Shown here piece after piece: positions 27,211 to 36,416 of a DNA stretch of 64,000 nucleotides; the stretch's first letter is position 1; every line of letters begins with the position of its first letter. The position numbers were made by a program, and so were the translations under genes. The stretch is from Ruegeria discodermiae (lineage in GTDB: Bacteria; Pseudomonadota; Alphaproteobacteria; Rhodobacterales; Rhodobacteraceae), in the NCBI RefSeq assembly GCF_030758345.1, contig NZ_JAVAMO010000005.1, positions 248,001 to 312,000 of the forward strand, in the 5' to 3' direction. The notes beneath the pieces were generated by a model. It did not search any database. It saw nothing but the letters and a program-made list of their open reading frames with translations, and was not told where the DNA came from.

Positions 27211-29637
27211 TTAACCGTGCAAACCAAGTTCATTGGCTGTCTTCCAGATCCGCCAGTGATCATGGGGCATGTTGGTATGCGTGTTACCGAACGCACGGAA
27301 TGCATCCTGCACCGCGTTCGAGAAACATGGCACGCCGCCCACATGTGGGCTTTCGCCCACACCCTTGGCCCCAATGGGGTGGTGCGGGCTAGGGGTGACG
27401 GTGTAGTCGGTCTCGTAGTTGGGGACTTCCCAGGCCGTTGGCAGGAAGAAATCCATCAGCGTCCCGGTCTTGACGTTGCCCATGTCGTCATAGGCAATCT
27501 CCTGACCCAAGGCGACGGCCAGTGCTTCGGTCAGGCCGCCATGCACTTGACCCTCGATGATCATCGGATTGATCCGGGTGCCGCAATCATCCAGCGCATA
27601 GAAACGACGGATATCGGGCACGCCGGTATCCACGTCGATATCCATCACACAGACATAGGCCCCGAACGGGTAGGTCATGTTTGGCGGATCATAATAACTG
27701 ACTGCTTCAAGACCGGGCTCGATCCCAGGGATCGCCTGGTTATAGGCTGCAAAGGCAACCTCTTTCATGGTCTTGAACCTCTCCGGTGCGCCTTTGACAA
27801 CGAACCGATCCACGTCAAATTCCACGTCATTGTCATGCACCTCAAGCAGGTAGGCTGCGATCATCTGCGCCTTGGCGCGGATTTTCCGGCCCGCCATCGC
27901 GGTGGCGGCACCGGCAACCGGAGTGGAGCGGGACCCATACGTGCCCAGACCATAAGGCGCGGTATCCGTATCGCCCTCTTCGATGGTGATGCTGTCGGCA
28001 GGCAGACCAATCTCGGATGCCAGGATTTGCGCGAAGGTTGTCGCGTGACCCTGACCTTGAGAAATCGTCCCCAGCCGGGCAATCGCCGAGCCAGTCGGGT
28101 GAATGCGGATTTCACAGCTATCGAACATGCCCAGACCCAGAATATCGCAATTCTTGACGGGCCCGGCCCCTACGATCTCGGTGAAGAAGGACAGGCCAAT
28201 TCCCATCAGTTTGCGGGTCTTACCGGCTTTGAAATCCTCAATCCGCTGCGCCTGTTCGGCGCGCAATCCGTCATAATCTACGGTTTTCAGCGCTTTGTCC
28301 CAGGCGGTGTGGTAGTCTCCGCTGTCATATTCCCAGCCCAACGCAGCCTTGTAGGGGAACTGTTCTTTCCTGATGAAGTTGACCCGGCGCAGCTCGGCTG
28401 CATCCATGTTCAACTTGATGGCGAGAACCTCGATCATCCGTTCGATGAAATACACCGCCTCGGTCACCCGGAAGGAACAGCGATAGCTGACCCCGCCAGG
28501 AGCCTTGTTGGTATAGACGCCATCGACCTCAAGATAGGCGGTCGGGATATCGTAGGACCCGGTGCAGATATTCATGAACCCGGCTGGGAATTTTGTAGGG
28601 TCGGCGCAGGCGTCAAAACCCCCGTGATCAGCGGTCACGTGGCAGTGCAGCCCTGTGATCTTGCCCTCTTTGGTGGCCGATATCCTGCCTTTCATCCAAT
28701 AGTCCCGCGCAAAGGCTGTGGAGATCAGATTGTCCATCCGATCCTCGATCCACTTGACTGGCTTGCCGGTGACGATGGAGGCCACGACAGAACAGACATA
28801 CCCGGGATAGGCCCCGACCTTGTTGCCAAAACCCCCGCCGATATCGGGGGAAATCACCCGGATATTGTGTTCTTCGATACCGGAGATCAGAGAGACCACG
28901 GTTCGGATCGCGTGCGGGGCCTGAAAGGTACCCCAAAGCGTCAGCTTGCCATTGACCTTATCCATCGAGGCCACGCAACCGCAGGTTTCCAGAGGGCAAG
29001 GGTGCGTGCGGTGATAATACATCGACTCTTCGGCCACGATTTCGGCATTGGCGAGGACCTCTTCGGTGGTCTGCTTGTCGCCCGCTTCCCATGTAAAAAT
29101 GTGGTTGGGATGAGTGCGGGGACCGTGGGCGCCATCGGGGATGGACCCGTCCTCCGCCACGAGATCCTCGCGCAGAACCACATCGGATTGCAGCGATTCA
29201 AACGGATCGACAATGACGGGCAGGTCTTCGTAATCGACCTCGACGGCTTCGATCCCGTCTGCGGCGGCATAGCGGTCTTCGGCGACGACAAAGGCCACTT
29301 CCTGTCCCTGGAACAGAACCTTGCCATCGGCCAGAACCATTTGCTTGTCCCCCGCAAGGGTCGGCATCCAATGCAGGCCCAGCGGTTCAAGATCGGCGGC
29401 GGTCAAGACCGCCAGAACACCGGGCACTTGCATCGCGGCAGAGGTATCGATGTTTTTGATCCGGGCATGGGCATAGGGCGTGCGAACGAAATCGCCAAAC
29501 AGCATGCCGTCCAGCTTGATATCGTCGACATAGTTGCCCTTGCCCTGGGTGAAGCGGGCATCTTCGACCCGCTTGCGCGAGCAGCCCATGCCCTTGAGGT
29601 TATCGAGGCGCTCTTCGCGGGTGACTTCGTCTTTCAT
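27211..29637 (-). CDS. coxL: Aerobic CO dehydrogenase large subunit, form I
   Basis: An 808-residue molybdenum hydroxylase subunit that oxidises CO to CO2 with water. The active-site loop reads SYRCSFR, with Cys387 aligned to the copper-binding Cys388 of Oligotropha, and GVGES places Glu762 as the counterpart of catalytic Glu763. The loop cysteine defines form I (true CO dehydrogenase) as opposed to form II (AYRGAGR). The first loop residue is Ser, where Ala is usual. The ATG overlaps the coxS stop as ATGA. The open frame on the opposite strand over the same region is a shadow. CO oxidation would supply electrons as a supplementary energy source. Confidence 0.96.
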   Translation of the reverse strand: MKDEVTREERLDNLKGMGCSRKRVEDARFTQGKGNYVDDIKLDGMLFGDFVRTPYAHARIKNIDTSAAMQVPGVLAVLTAADLEPLGLHWMPTLAGDKQMVLADGKVLFQGQEVAFVVAEDRYAAADGIEAVEVDYEDLPVIVDPFESLQSDVVLREDLVAEDGSIPDGAHGPRTHPNHIFTWEAGDKQTTEEVLANAEIVAEESMYYHRTHPCPLETCGCVASMDKVNGKLTLWGTFQAPHAIRTVVSLISGIEEHNIRVISPDIGGGFGNKVGAYPGYVCSVVASIVTGKPVKWIEDRMDNLISTAFARDYWMKGRISATKEGKITGLHCHVTADHGGFDACADPTKFPAGFMNICTGSYDIPTAYLEVDGVYTNKAPGGVSYRCSFRVTEAVYFIERMIEVLAIKLNMDAAELRRVNFIRKEQFPYKAALGWEYDSGDYHTAWDKALKTVDYDGLRAEQAQRIEDFKAGKTRKLMGIGLSFFTEIVGAGPVKNCDILGLGMFDSCEIRIHPTGSAIARLGTISQGQGHATTFAQILASEIGLPADSITIEEGDTDTAPYGLGTYGSRSTPVAGAATAMAGRKIRAKAQMIAAYLLEVHDNDVEFDVDRFVVKGAPERFKTMKEVAFAAYNQAIPGIEPGLEAVSYYDPPNMTYPFGAYVCVMDIDVDTGVPDIRRFYALDDCGTRINPMIIEGQVHGGLTEALAVALGQEIAYDDMGNVKTGTLMDFFLPTAWEVPNYETDYTVTPSPHHPIGAKGVGESPHVGGVPCFSNAVQDAFRAFGNTHTNMPHDHWRIWKTANELGLHG

Positions 29638-30128
29638 TCTGCGGCCTCCTTGGCTGCATTCATCTCAGCCGCGGCGGCCTGAATGGATTTTACAATGTTC
29701 TGGTAACCGGTGCAGCGGCAGATATTGCCAGCCATGCCGAAGCGGATTTCCTCTTCGGTCGGGTTGGGGTTTTCCTCCAACAGCTTGGCGGCACGGGTGA
29801 TCATGCCGGGGGTACAGAAGCCGCATTGCAGCCCGTGATGTTCCTTGAAGGCTTCCTGAAGCGGGTGCAGGTCATCGGGGCCGCCGATCCCTTCAATCGT
29901 GGTGATGTCGCCACCGTCGGCCTGGGCAACGAACATGGTGCAGGATTTCACCGATTTGCCGTTGATGGTGACCGTGCAGGCCCCGCAATGAGAGGTATCG
30001 CATCCGATATGCGGCCCGGTGATGTTCAGCCGCTCTCGCAGCGTATAGATCAGCAGTTCACGTGGTTCGGCCAGAAACTCTTCATCCTTGCCGTTCACCT
30101 TCAGCTTGATATGCATTTTCTTTGACAT
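29634..30128 (-). CDS. coxS: Aerobic CO dehydrogenase small subunit (2x[2Fe-2S])
   Basis: A 164-residue iron-sulfur subunit. The plant-type cluster is held by C43, C48, C51 and C63 ([11 protein letters not shown]...KSC) and the second cluster by C102, C105, C137 and C139 (CGFCTPGM...[10 protein letters not shown]). It relays electrons from the molybdenum site in CoxL to FAD in CoxM. It lies 14 bases after coxM and overlaps coxL by ATGA, giving the order coxM-coxS-coxL typical of CO oxidisers. Confidence 0.97.
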   Translation of the reverse strand: MSKKMHIKLKVNGKDEEFLAEPRELLIYTLRERLNITGPHIGCDTSHCGACTVTINGKSVKSCTMFVAQADGGDITTIEGIGGPDDLHPLQEAFKEHHGLQCGFCTPGMITRAAKLLEENPNPTEEEIRFGMAGNICRCTGYQNIVKSIQAAAAEMNAAKEAAE

Positions 30129-30142
30129 GGTATCCCCTCGCT

Positions 30143-30997
30143 TCAGGCGCGCGACCAGGCGCGTTCGATGGTGCGGCGCAGGATGACGCCAGCCACATGT
30201 TTCTTGAACGCAACCGGGCCGCGATTGTCCTCGCTCGGGTCGATATCGCCCAGCATGGCAGCAACGGCGGTTTTGATCGCGGCATCATCCACCGAAGTGC
30301 CGACAAGGGCGGCGCCTGCAGCCTCTGAATAGATCGGCGTATCGCTGAGGTTGGTCATTGCGATGGATGCGGCAGCACAGGTGCCACCGTCGTTTACGAT
30401 CTGCACAGCAGCGGCAGCGGTGGCGTAGTCGCCAATCTTGCGTTTTTGCTTTTCATAGGCGTATCCCCCCTCAGGCAGAGGAATCTTCACCGCCGTCAGC
30501 ACCTCATCATCTTCCCGCGCCGTCATGTATGCCGCCTCATAGAACGCGCGCGCCCTGACCGAGCGCTCGCCACCGGAGCCAACTAAAGTGAATTGGGCAT
30601 CAAGACATTGCATCAACCCCGGCATGTCATTGCCCGGATCACCGTTGGCCACATTGCCACCGACCGTGCCCATATAGCGGACCTGCGGATCGGCGATCTG
30701 CAGCGCCGCCTCCCGCAGGATCGGGGCCACATCCGCCAAGTCGGCGTGATCGATAATGTCAGCCTGCGTGACCATGGCGCCGATGCGGATGCTGTCTGCG
30801 TCAATGTCGATGTCGGACATGCCGCCAACATCCTGAAGGTCGATCAGATGCGGCACCTCGGCCATGCGCAACTTCATCATTGGAATAAGACTGTGGCCCC
30901 CAGCCATGACGCGGGCGTCGTCACCGTGTTGTTCCAGCAGGGACAGGACCCCGGCCATATCCTTTGGACGATAGTACTCGAATGCGGCTGGAATCAT
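30143..30997 (-). CDS. coxM: Aerobic CO dehydrogenase medium subunit (FAD)
   Basis: A 284-residue flavoprotein subunit. FAD-binding motifs AGGHS at residues 32-36 and TVGG at 111-114 occupy the same positions as in Oligotropha CoxM. It passes electrons from CO oxidation to the quinone pool. ATG 30997 is preceded by GGGAGGAAG; the upstream extension to 31066 has no support. It is the first structural gene, 111 bases downstream of the MHYT-LytTR regulator gene. Confidence 0.96.
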   Translation of the reverse strand: MIPAAFEYYRPKDMAGVLSLLEQHGDDARVMAGGHSLIPMMKLRMAEVPHLIDLQDVGGMSDIDIDADSIRIGAMVTQADIIDHADLADVAPILREAALQIADPQVRYMGTVGGNVANGDPGNDMPGLMQCLDAQFTLVGSGGERSVRARAFYEAAYMTAREDDEVLTAVKIPLPEGGYAYEKQKRKIGDYATAAAAVQIVNDGGTCAAASIAMTNLSDTPIYSEAAGAALVGTSVDDAAIKTAVAAMLGDIDPSEDNRGPVAFKKHVAGVILRRTIERAWSRA

Positions 30998-31108
30998 CGG
31001 CTTCCTCCCAAAAAGCGACTGTTCTGGCTGAGCGGGATTACTGCATATGCCCCGACGCGGGAGCATCAGGAAATCAATGAAACACAGGCCTTTTGCACGA
31101 AATGCGCC

Positions 31109-32233
31109 CTAGACTGCACGAGCTGCGCCGCCCTGCGAGGCAAGCGCATCCTGTATTGCCTTGAGCTTTGACCGGCTGACAGGGGCCGGAGGCAGATCGG
31201 CACCATCAAATATGCAGCGCCCCTTGTCCTTGGTCCGTTCAAAACGGGCCACCCGTCCCGGATTGACAAGGTAGCTTCGATGCGTTTGCAGGAACCCGGC
31301 AGGCAGCAGCCGTTTTGACGCCTCGGTCACCGACCACACGCAAAAGAGGCGCTCCTCCGTCGTGTAGATTTGCGTGTAGTGACCGTCGGCACGCACGAAC
31401 AGCACGTCGCTGGCCCAGATGAAAACCTTGCCACCGTCCCGTTCACAAGGGATCTGCAATTGTACCGCAGGTTCGGGTTCTGGCGGCGGCTTCACCGGAT
31501 CAGCAGTCTGATCAAGGGTTGGCGCCACCAGATAGGTCACACTCACCCAAAGGCAGGCACCGAAGATGACGAAGCTGAAGAAGATCACGCCAAGTGCCAG
31601 TGTCTCGTTGCTCATCAGGGGGCCGAACTCAGCTGGGCTCGGCTCAGCGACAAATCTGGTTCCTGCCATCGCCAGAAAATGCACCGAACATACCGCAACC
31701 GCAAAGCAGAGCGTTCCCAGAACGATGTTGCGGTTTGTCCGATGGCCATAGGCAATCCAGAACGCGAGAATGCACATACCTATTGCGACAATGGACGAGA
31801 AGATGACACCCCAAGGGGTGTAGATCGCCCGACACAGCTCCAACCCGGCCATGCCGATATAGTGCATCACCAGTATGCCGACCCCAACGATGCAGCCCGC
31901 AAGCGTAATTACGGTCGCAGTGCGTTCCGCGAAATGCACAAGGATCAAGGCAGCGCCCACTAGCAAAATCGCAGACAAGGCCGAAACAAGCGTGATCGCG
32001 GCGTCATAATAAAACAGGATCGGAAGCTGCAGCCCCAACATGGCAACAAAATGCATCGCCCATATGCCTCCGCCCAGCGCGATTGCAGCAAGCGCGATGG
32101 ATGCCTTTTTCCGGAATATCGGCTTTTTCGAGAGGTCTCGCGTGAGCGAAAGCCCGGTGAAGCCCGCCACGAGCGCAACCACGAACGACATCGCGATCAG
32201 AAAGCCGCTGTGGGTGAAGCTGAGGAATTCCAT
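31109..32233 (-). CDS. coxC: MHYT-LytTR membrane regulator (CoxC/CoxH-like)
   Basis: A ~374-residue membrane-bound regulator. The N-terminal part has about seven helices with MHYT-type repeats (AMHFVAML, VMHYIGMAG, SVHFLAMAG), thought to bind metal and sense a diatomic gas such as CO, O2 or NO. A proline-rich linker follows, and the C-terminal ~100 residues form a LytTR DNA-binding domain (FVRADGHYTQIYT...LLPAGFLQTHRSYLVNPGRVARFER). This is the exact architecture of CoxC and CoxH of Oligotropha. It lies on the same strand just upstream of coxM and likely controls it. I chose ATG 32233; TTG 32269 is possible. Confidence 0.87.
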   Translation of the reverse strand: MEFLSFTHSGFLIAMSFVVALVAGFTGLSLTRDLSKKPIFRKKASIALAAIALGGGIWAMHFVAMLGLQLPILFYYDAAITLVSALSAILLVGAALILVHFAERTATVITLAGCIVGVGILVMHYIGMAGLELCRAIYTPWGVIFSSIVAIGMCILAFWIAYGHRTNRNIVLGTLCFAVAVCSVHFLAMAGTRFVAEPSPAEFGPLMSNETLALGVIFFSFVIFGACLWVSVTYLVAPTLDQTADPVKPPPEPEPAVQLQIPCERDGGKVFIWASDVLFVRADGHYTQIYTTEERLFCVWSVTEASKRLLPAGFLQTHRSYLVNPGRVARFERTKDKGRCIFDGADLPPAPVSRSKLKAIQDALASQGGAARAV

Positions 32234-32688
32234 TTGGCTGAAGATGACCAAAATCCGCTTGTTTTGCAAATATCACACGCGGCTTGGGGTCGATCATGCA
32301 AGGTGAGGGTCAGTCACATCCGGGCGCCGCAGGTCGGGCGGCCCGCTTGCTTAACCCCGGGGCGCGGCGTTGACCTTTGATCCCTGAAAGAACATCCAAA
32401 CGGGATTTTGTCCCAAAGACACCTGCCGCAAAATAGCGGGTTCGCAGCGAAGCTGTTCTTTTCCCTCTGGCCAGCAACCGCGCGGGTTTGCTGAAACCGT
32501 GCCACATAGGCCAACACGCTGTTGGTATGGCTGGCGGAAAGGTTATTTTCGATGGCGATCTGAGTGGACAAGGTGGTATGGCACCCCGCGAATGGCTCGC
32601 AGGGGTTCATCGGACAATGCGTTGGGGCCAATACCAGGCAACGAAGTGACCCTTGGCAAGCGGGACGAACAAAGGACAGAGAACGGCC
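32234..32688. other. 455-base divergent intergenic region
   Basis: Separates the leftward cox regulator gene from the rightward cyanophycinase gene. It must hold both promoters. A minus-strand open frame (32314-32781) crosses it but shows no family signature and overlaps the cyanophycinase start, so I did not call it. No RNA gene or clear operator was found. Confidence 0.4.
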
Positions 32689-33564
32689 ATGTGCCCAGCA
32701 CCAGCAAACGAAGATACCGATCGCGGTTTCATCATTCCGATCGGCGGGGGCGAAGACCGGGTCAAAGAGATGCAGATACACCGGAAATTCCTGGATCTGT
32801 CCGGTGGCTCAGACGCAGATATCGTTGTGATTCCAACGGCATCGATGCTGGAAGAGACCGGTCCCGACTATCACCGCATCTTCTCTGATCTGGGGGCCGG
32901 TACGGTCGAGTTTCTGCCGATCTCGCGCCGCGCCGATTGTGACAACCCCGACTTTGCCGACATGCTGGACCGGGCGACCGGCATATTCATGACGGGCGGC
33001 AACCAGCTCCGCCTGTCAGCCATTCTTGGCGGCACCCTCGTTGCGCAGAAGATTCGCCGCCGAAACGCCGCAGGCATCCCAGTTGCCGGCACCTCCGCCG
33101 GTGCCTCTATCATGTCCGAACACATGGTCGCCGGTGGCAGCAGCAACGCCGCACCTGCAGAGGGCAACATCACGCTGGCTCCCGGTATGGGGCTGACCAA
33201 CGCGGTGATCATCGACCAGCATTTCACCCAGCGCAACCGGCTGGGGCGGCTGTTAACGGCTTCTTCGTTCAACCCTTTTCTGATCGGTCTGGGGATTGAC
33301 GAGGACACGGCCGCCTTTATCGGTCCCGACAATATTGTGGAGGTTGTGGGCAGCGGCACAGTCACGATTGTCGACGCCAGCCATCTCACCCACTCGTCCA
33401 TGTGGGACGCGCGCCGCGGCGAAGCGCTCAGCCTTCTGGGTCTGCGTCTTGACGTTTTGGGTGAAGGGTGCCGTTATGACCTTACGGCACGTCAGGCCTA
33501 TCCACCCGATGAGCACGCGACGTTCTGCACCCTGCCAGTGCCAAGTGGCGACACTATCGGGTGA
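32689..33564 (+). CDS. cphB: Cyanophycinase
   Basis: A 291-residue serine hydrolase of family S51. The nucleophile is Ser136 in AGTSAGAS, with TGGNQLRLS and IDQHFTQRNRLGRL as further signatures. It cleaves cyanophycin, a poly-aspartate backbone with arginine side chains, to beta-Asp-Arg dipeptides. No signal peptide is seen, so it works inside the cell on stored polymer. ATG 32689 was chosen over 32653 because the family N-terminus (GFIIPIGGGEDR) begins about twelve residues later. It precedes cphA by 36 bases, suggesting joint transcription of synthesis and breakdown. Confidence 0.93.
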   Translation: MCPAPANEDTDRGFIIPIGGGEDRVKEMQIHRKFLDLSGGSDADIVVIPTASMLEETGPDYHRIFSDLGAGTVEFLPISRRADCDNPDFADMLDRATGIFMTGGNQLRLSAILGGTLVAQKIRRRNAAGIPVAGTSAGASIMSEHMVAGGSSNAAPAEGNITLAPGMGLTNAVIIDQHFTQRNRLGRLLTASSFNPFLIGLGIDEDTAAFIGPDNIVEVVGSGTVTIVDASHLTHSSMWDARRGEALSLLGLRLDVLGEGCRYDLTARQAYPPDEHATFCTLPVPSGDTIG

Positions 33565-33600
33565 TCGGGGGGGAACAACAAATCTTGAACGGGGCAGCCC

Positions 33601-36402
33601 ATGAAAATCATCTCAACCAATGTCTATGTCGGCCCGAATGTCTGGGCGAGCTTTCCGGTCATACGACATGTCATTGATTTGGGATTCCTGGAAGACTGGC
33701 CCTCGGCAAAAATCGGTAGCGAATTTATCGACGGCCTGATCGCGGCATTGCCCGGTCTATCAGAGCATGGCTGCTCTTATCGTGAACCTGGCGGCTTCAT
33801 CCGACGTCTGCGCGAGGATGAAGGCACCTGGCTGGGCCATGTGATGGAACATTGCGCGCTGGAGATTCAGGGCGTTGCAGGCACCGATGTGACGTTTGGG
33901 CGGACCCGGTCCACCGGCGAGCCCGGACAGTACAACATGGTCTACCAGTACCGGCAGCGCGATGTTGGTCTGGAAGCCGGCAAGCTGGCGCTGCGGTTGC
34001 TGATGCATCTGCTGCCACAGGCGCTGAAAGATCAGTCCGACTATGAGTTCGACGAGGACTTCAACTGGGAAGAAGAGCTACGCACCTTCGTCTTGCGTGC
34101 GCAGCGCAAGGAGTTTGGCCCCTCGACGGGCTCTCTGGTCAAGGCGGCGGAAGAGAGGGATATCCCCTGGATCAGGCTCAACGAATACTCGCTGGTGCAG
34201 TTTGGCCACGGCAAGTTCCAAAAGCGGATTCAGGCGACGATTACCTCTGAAACCAAACACATCGCGGTCGAGATATCCTGCGACAAGGAAGACACCCATA
34301 ACCTGCTGAATGATCTCGGGCTGCCGGTGCCACAGCAACACATGGTCTATAGCGGTCGTGAAGCCATCCGCGCCGCGCGCCGCATCGGTCATCCGGTTGT
34401 CGTCAAACCGCTGGACGCAAACCATGGGCGTGGGGTGTCGATCAACCTCAACACAGACGAAGAGGTTGAGGCAGGCTTTAATGAGGCCAAGGAACACTCC
34501 AAGAGCCGCGCCATTCTAGTTGAGAGCTTTGTCACCGGGTTCGATCACCGGATGCTGGTGATCAACAACAAGCTTGAAGCGGTGGCGAAACGCGTGCCCG
34601 GGCATGTGGTGGGCGACGGCAAAAGCACCATCGCCGAGTTGGTCGACATCGTGAATCTTGACCCGCGCCGGGGGATTGGCCATGAAAAGGTGCTGACCCA
34701 GCTGGAATTGGACAATCAGGCGAACCGATTGCTTGCCGACGCTGGGTATAGTTCTGAGACCGTTTTGCCCGAGGGCGAGATCTTCTACCTGCGCTCGACG
34801 GCAAACCTGTCAACGGGCGGCACCTCGATAGACATGACCGATGTTGTCCATCCCGACAATCGCGACATGGCAGAGCGCGCGATCATGGCGGTTGGGCTGG
34901 ATGTGGGCGGTGTCGATTTCCTGATCGATGACATCACCAAATCCTACAAGGAAATCGGCGGTGCGATTGTCGAGGTCAACGCCGCTCCGGGGTTCCGCAT
35001 GCATGTTGCCCCCTCCGAGGGTCAGTCGCGCGACGTCTCGGGTAAGGTCATGGACATGTTGTTCCCGGTCGGGGAACAGGCGCGCATCCCGATCGCGGCG
35101 ATCACCGGCACCAACGGCAAAACCACCACGTCGCGGATGCTGGGCCATATCATGAAGGGCAGCGGCAAGACGGTCGGCATGACATCGACCGACGGCGTGT
35201 ATGTGGATGGCAAGCTGAGCGTCAAGGGCGACATGACGGGGCCCAAGGCCGCGCAGATCGTTCTGCGCGATCCGATGGTGGATTTCGCGGTGATGGAAAC
35301 TGCGCGCGGCGGGCTGGTACGCTCCGGCCTCGGGTACCAGCGTTCCAACGTGGCGGCCTGTCTGAACGTCTCTGCCGATCACCTTGGCCTACGCGGGATC
35401 AACACGGTCGAGGAACTGGCCGTCGTCAAACGTGTGGTGGTGGAAAGCGCGACGGAAACAGCCGTTCTGAACGCAGATGATATCAACTGCCTCAAGATGG
35501 CGGATTACGCCGACGTCGACGCGATCTTCTATGTCACCACCAATCCCGGGCACAGTCTGGTGAAGGAGCATATCAAGGCGGGCGGCAAGGCCATCGTGCT
35601 GGAAAGCGGCATGAATGGCGACATGCTGACCATCTATGATAATGGCCTGCATATGCCCGTGCTCTGGTCGCATCTGATCCCGGCGGCGCTGGAGGGCAAG
35701 GCGATCTTCAACGTCCAGAACGCGATGTTCGCAGCCGCCATGGCTTATAGTTTCGGCGTCGACCTGGACAATATCCGCCATGGGCTCAGGACCTTTGACA
35801 CCAGCTATTTCCAGGCTCCGGGCCGGATGAATGTCTATGACGAGCATCCTTTCAAAGTGATCCTGGATTACGCCCATAACCCGGCTGCCATTGGCGTGGT
35901 GACCGATCTTGTCGAACGGCTGGACGTTAAGCGCCGCCGTATCGCCGTGGCGTCAATGCCGGGTGACCGGCGGGACGAGGATATACTGGAAAGCGCGGGT
36001 ATCCTTGCCGGGCATTTCGATCACTACATCTGCAAGGCGGATGATCACCGCCGTGGGCGCGGCCATGATGAAGTGCCGCAGATGATCAAGGCAGAGTTGA
36101 TGCGCAAAGGCGTGCCCGAAAGCGCCATCAGCGTTATCCCCGACGAGGTCGAAGCGGTGAATGCCGGGCTGGAGATGGCCGCCTCAGGCGACCTGCTTGT
36201 CATCTTCGGCGATGACAGCGCGCGCTGCTGGAAGCAGATCATCTATCACAACGCAGGCGATGAAGAAACCGAGGTCGAGGTGCAAAGTCCAAGACCTGCT
36301 GCCGTGACGGATTTCGAGGAGATGTTCGATTCCGATCAGTCGCTCATTCGGGATGAACGCGGTGTGCGCCTCGCGCGCGAGATCGACGAAGAAGCCGATT
36401 GA
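33601..36402 (+). CDS. cphA: Cyanophycin synthetase CphA
   Basis: A 933-residue two-active-site ligase that adds Asp to the backbone and Arg to the side chain of cyanophycin. Domains in order: an N-domain (residues ~1-160), an ATP-grasp domain for Asp addition (~220-490, with PVVVKPLDANHGRGVSIN and VEVNAAPGFRMH), and a Mur-ligase-like domain for Arg addition (GTNGKT at 503-508, DYAHNPAAIG near the end). Length fits bacterial CphA (~870-930). The acidic tail beyond ~900 is not typical. It is followed 14 bases later by a paralogue lacking the ATP-grasp domain. Confidence 0.95.
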   Translation: MKIISTNVYVGPNVWASFPVIRHVIDLGFLEDWPSAKIGSEFIDGLIAALPGLSEHGCSYREPGGFIRRLREDEGTWLGHVMEHCALEIQGVAGTDVTFGRTRSTGEPGQYNMVYQYRQRDVGLEAGKLALRLLMHLLPQALKDQSDYEFDEDFNWEEELRTFVLRAQRKEFGPSTGSLVKAAEERDIPWIRLNEYSLVQFGHGKFQKRIQATITSETKHIAVEISCDKEDTHNLLNDLGLPVPQQHMVYSGREAIRAARRIGHPVVVKPLDANHGRGVSINLNTDEEVEAGFNEAKEHSKSRAILVESFVTGFDHRMLVINNKLEAVAKRVPGHVVGDGKSTIAELVDIVNLDPRRGIGHEKVLTQLELDNQANRLLADAGYSSETVLPEGEIFYLRSTANLSTGGTSIDMTDVVHPDNRDMAERAIMAVGLDVGGVDFLIDDITKSYKEIGGAIVEVNAAPGFRMHVAPSEGQSRDVSGKVMDMLFPVGEQARIPIAAITGTNGKTTTSRMLGHIMKGSGKTVGMTSTDGVYVDGKLSVKGDMTGPKAAQIVLRDPMVDFAVMETARGGLVRSGLGYQRSNVAACLNVSADHLGLRGINTVEELAVVKRVVVESATETAVLNADDINCLKMADYADVDAIFYVTTNPGHSLVKEHIKAGGKAIVLESGMNGDMLTIYDNGLHMPVLWSHLIPAALEGKAIFNVQNAMFAAAMAYSFGVDLDNIRHGLRTFDTSYFQAPGRMNVYDEHPFKVILDYAHNPAAIGVVTDLVERLDVKRRRIAVASMPGDRRDEDILESAGILAGHFDHYICKADDHRRGRGHDEVPQMIKAELMRKGVPESAISVIPDEVEAVNAGLEMAASGDLLVIFGDDSARCWKQIIYHNAGDEETEVEVQSPRPAAVTDFEEMFDSDQSLIRDERGVRLAREIDEEAD

Positions 36403-36416
36403 TCGGAGGATCGCCG

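Noticed and set aside
27217-29682. 821-codon open frame on the plus strand over coxL
   Set aside because: It mirrors coxL exactly, has no family motif, and coxL has complete catalytic residues; long antisense frames are usual in high-GC DNA.
32314-32781. 155-codon minus-strand frame before cyanophycinase
   Set aside because: Overlaps the cphB start and has no known motif; I considered a transposase remnant but found no inverted repeats or catalytic residues.
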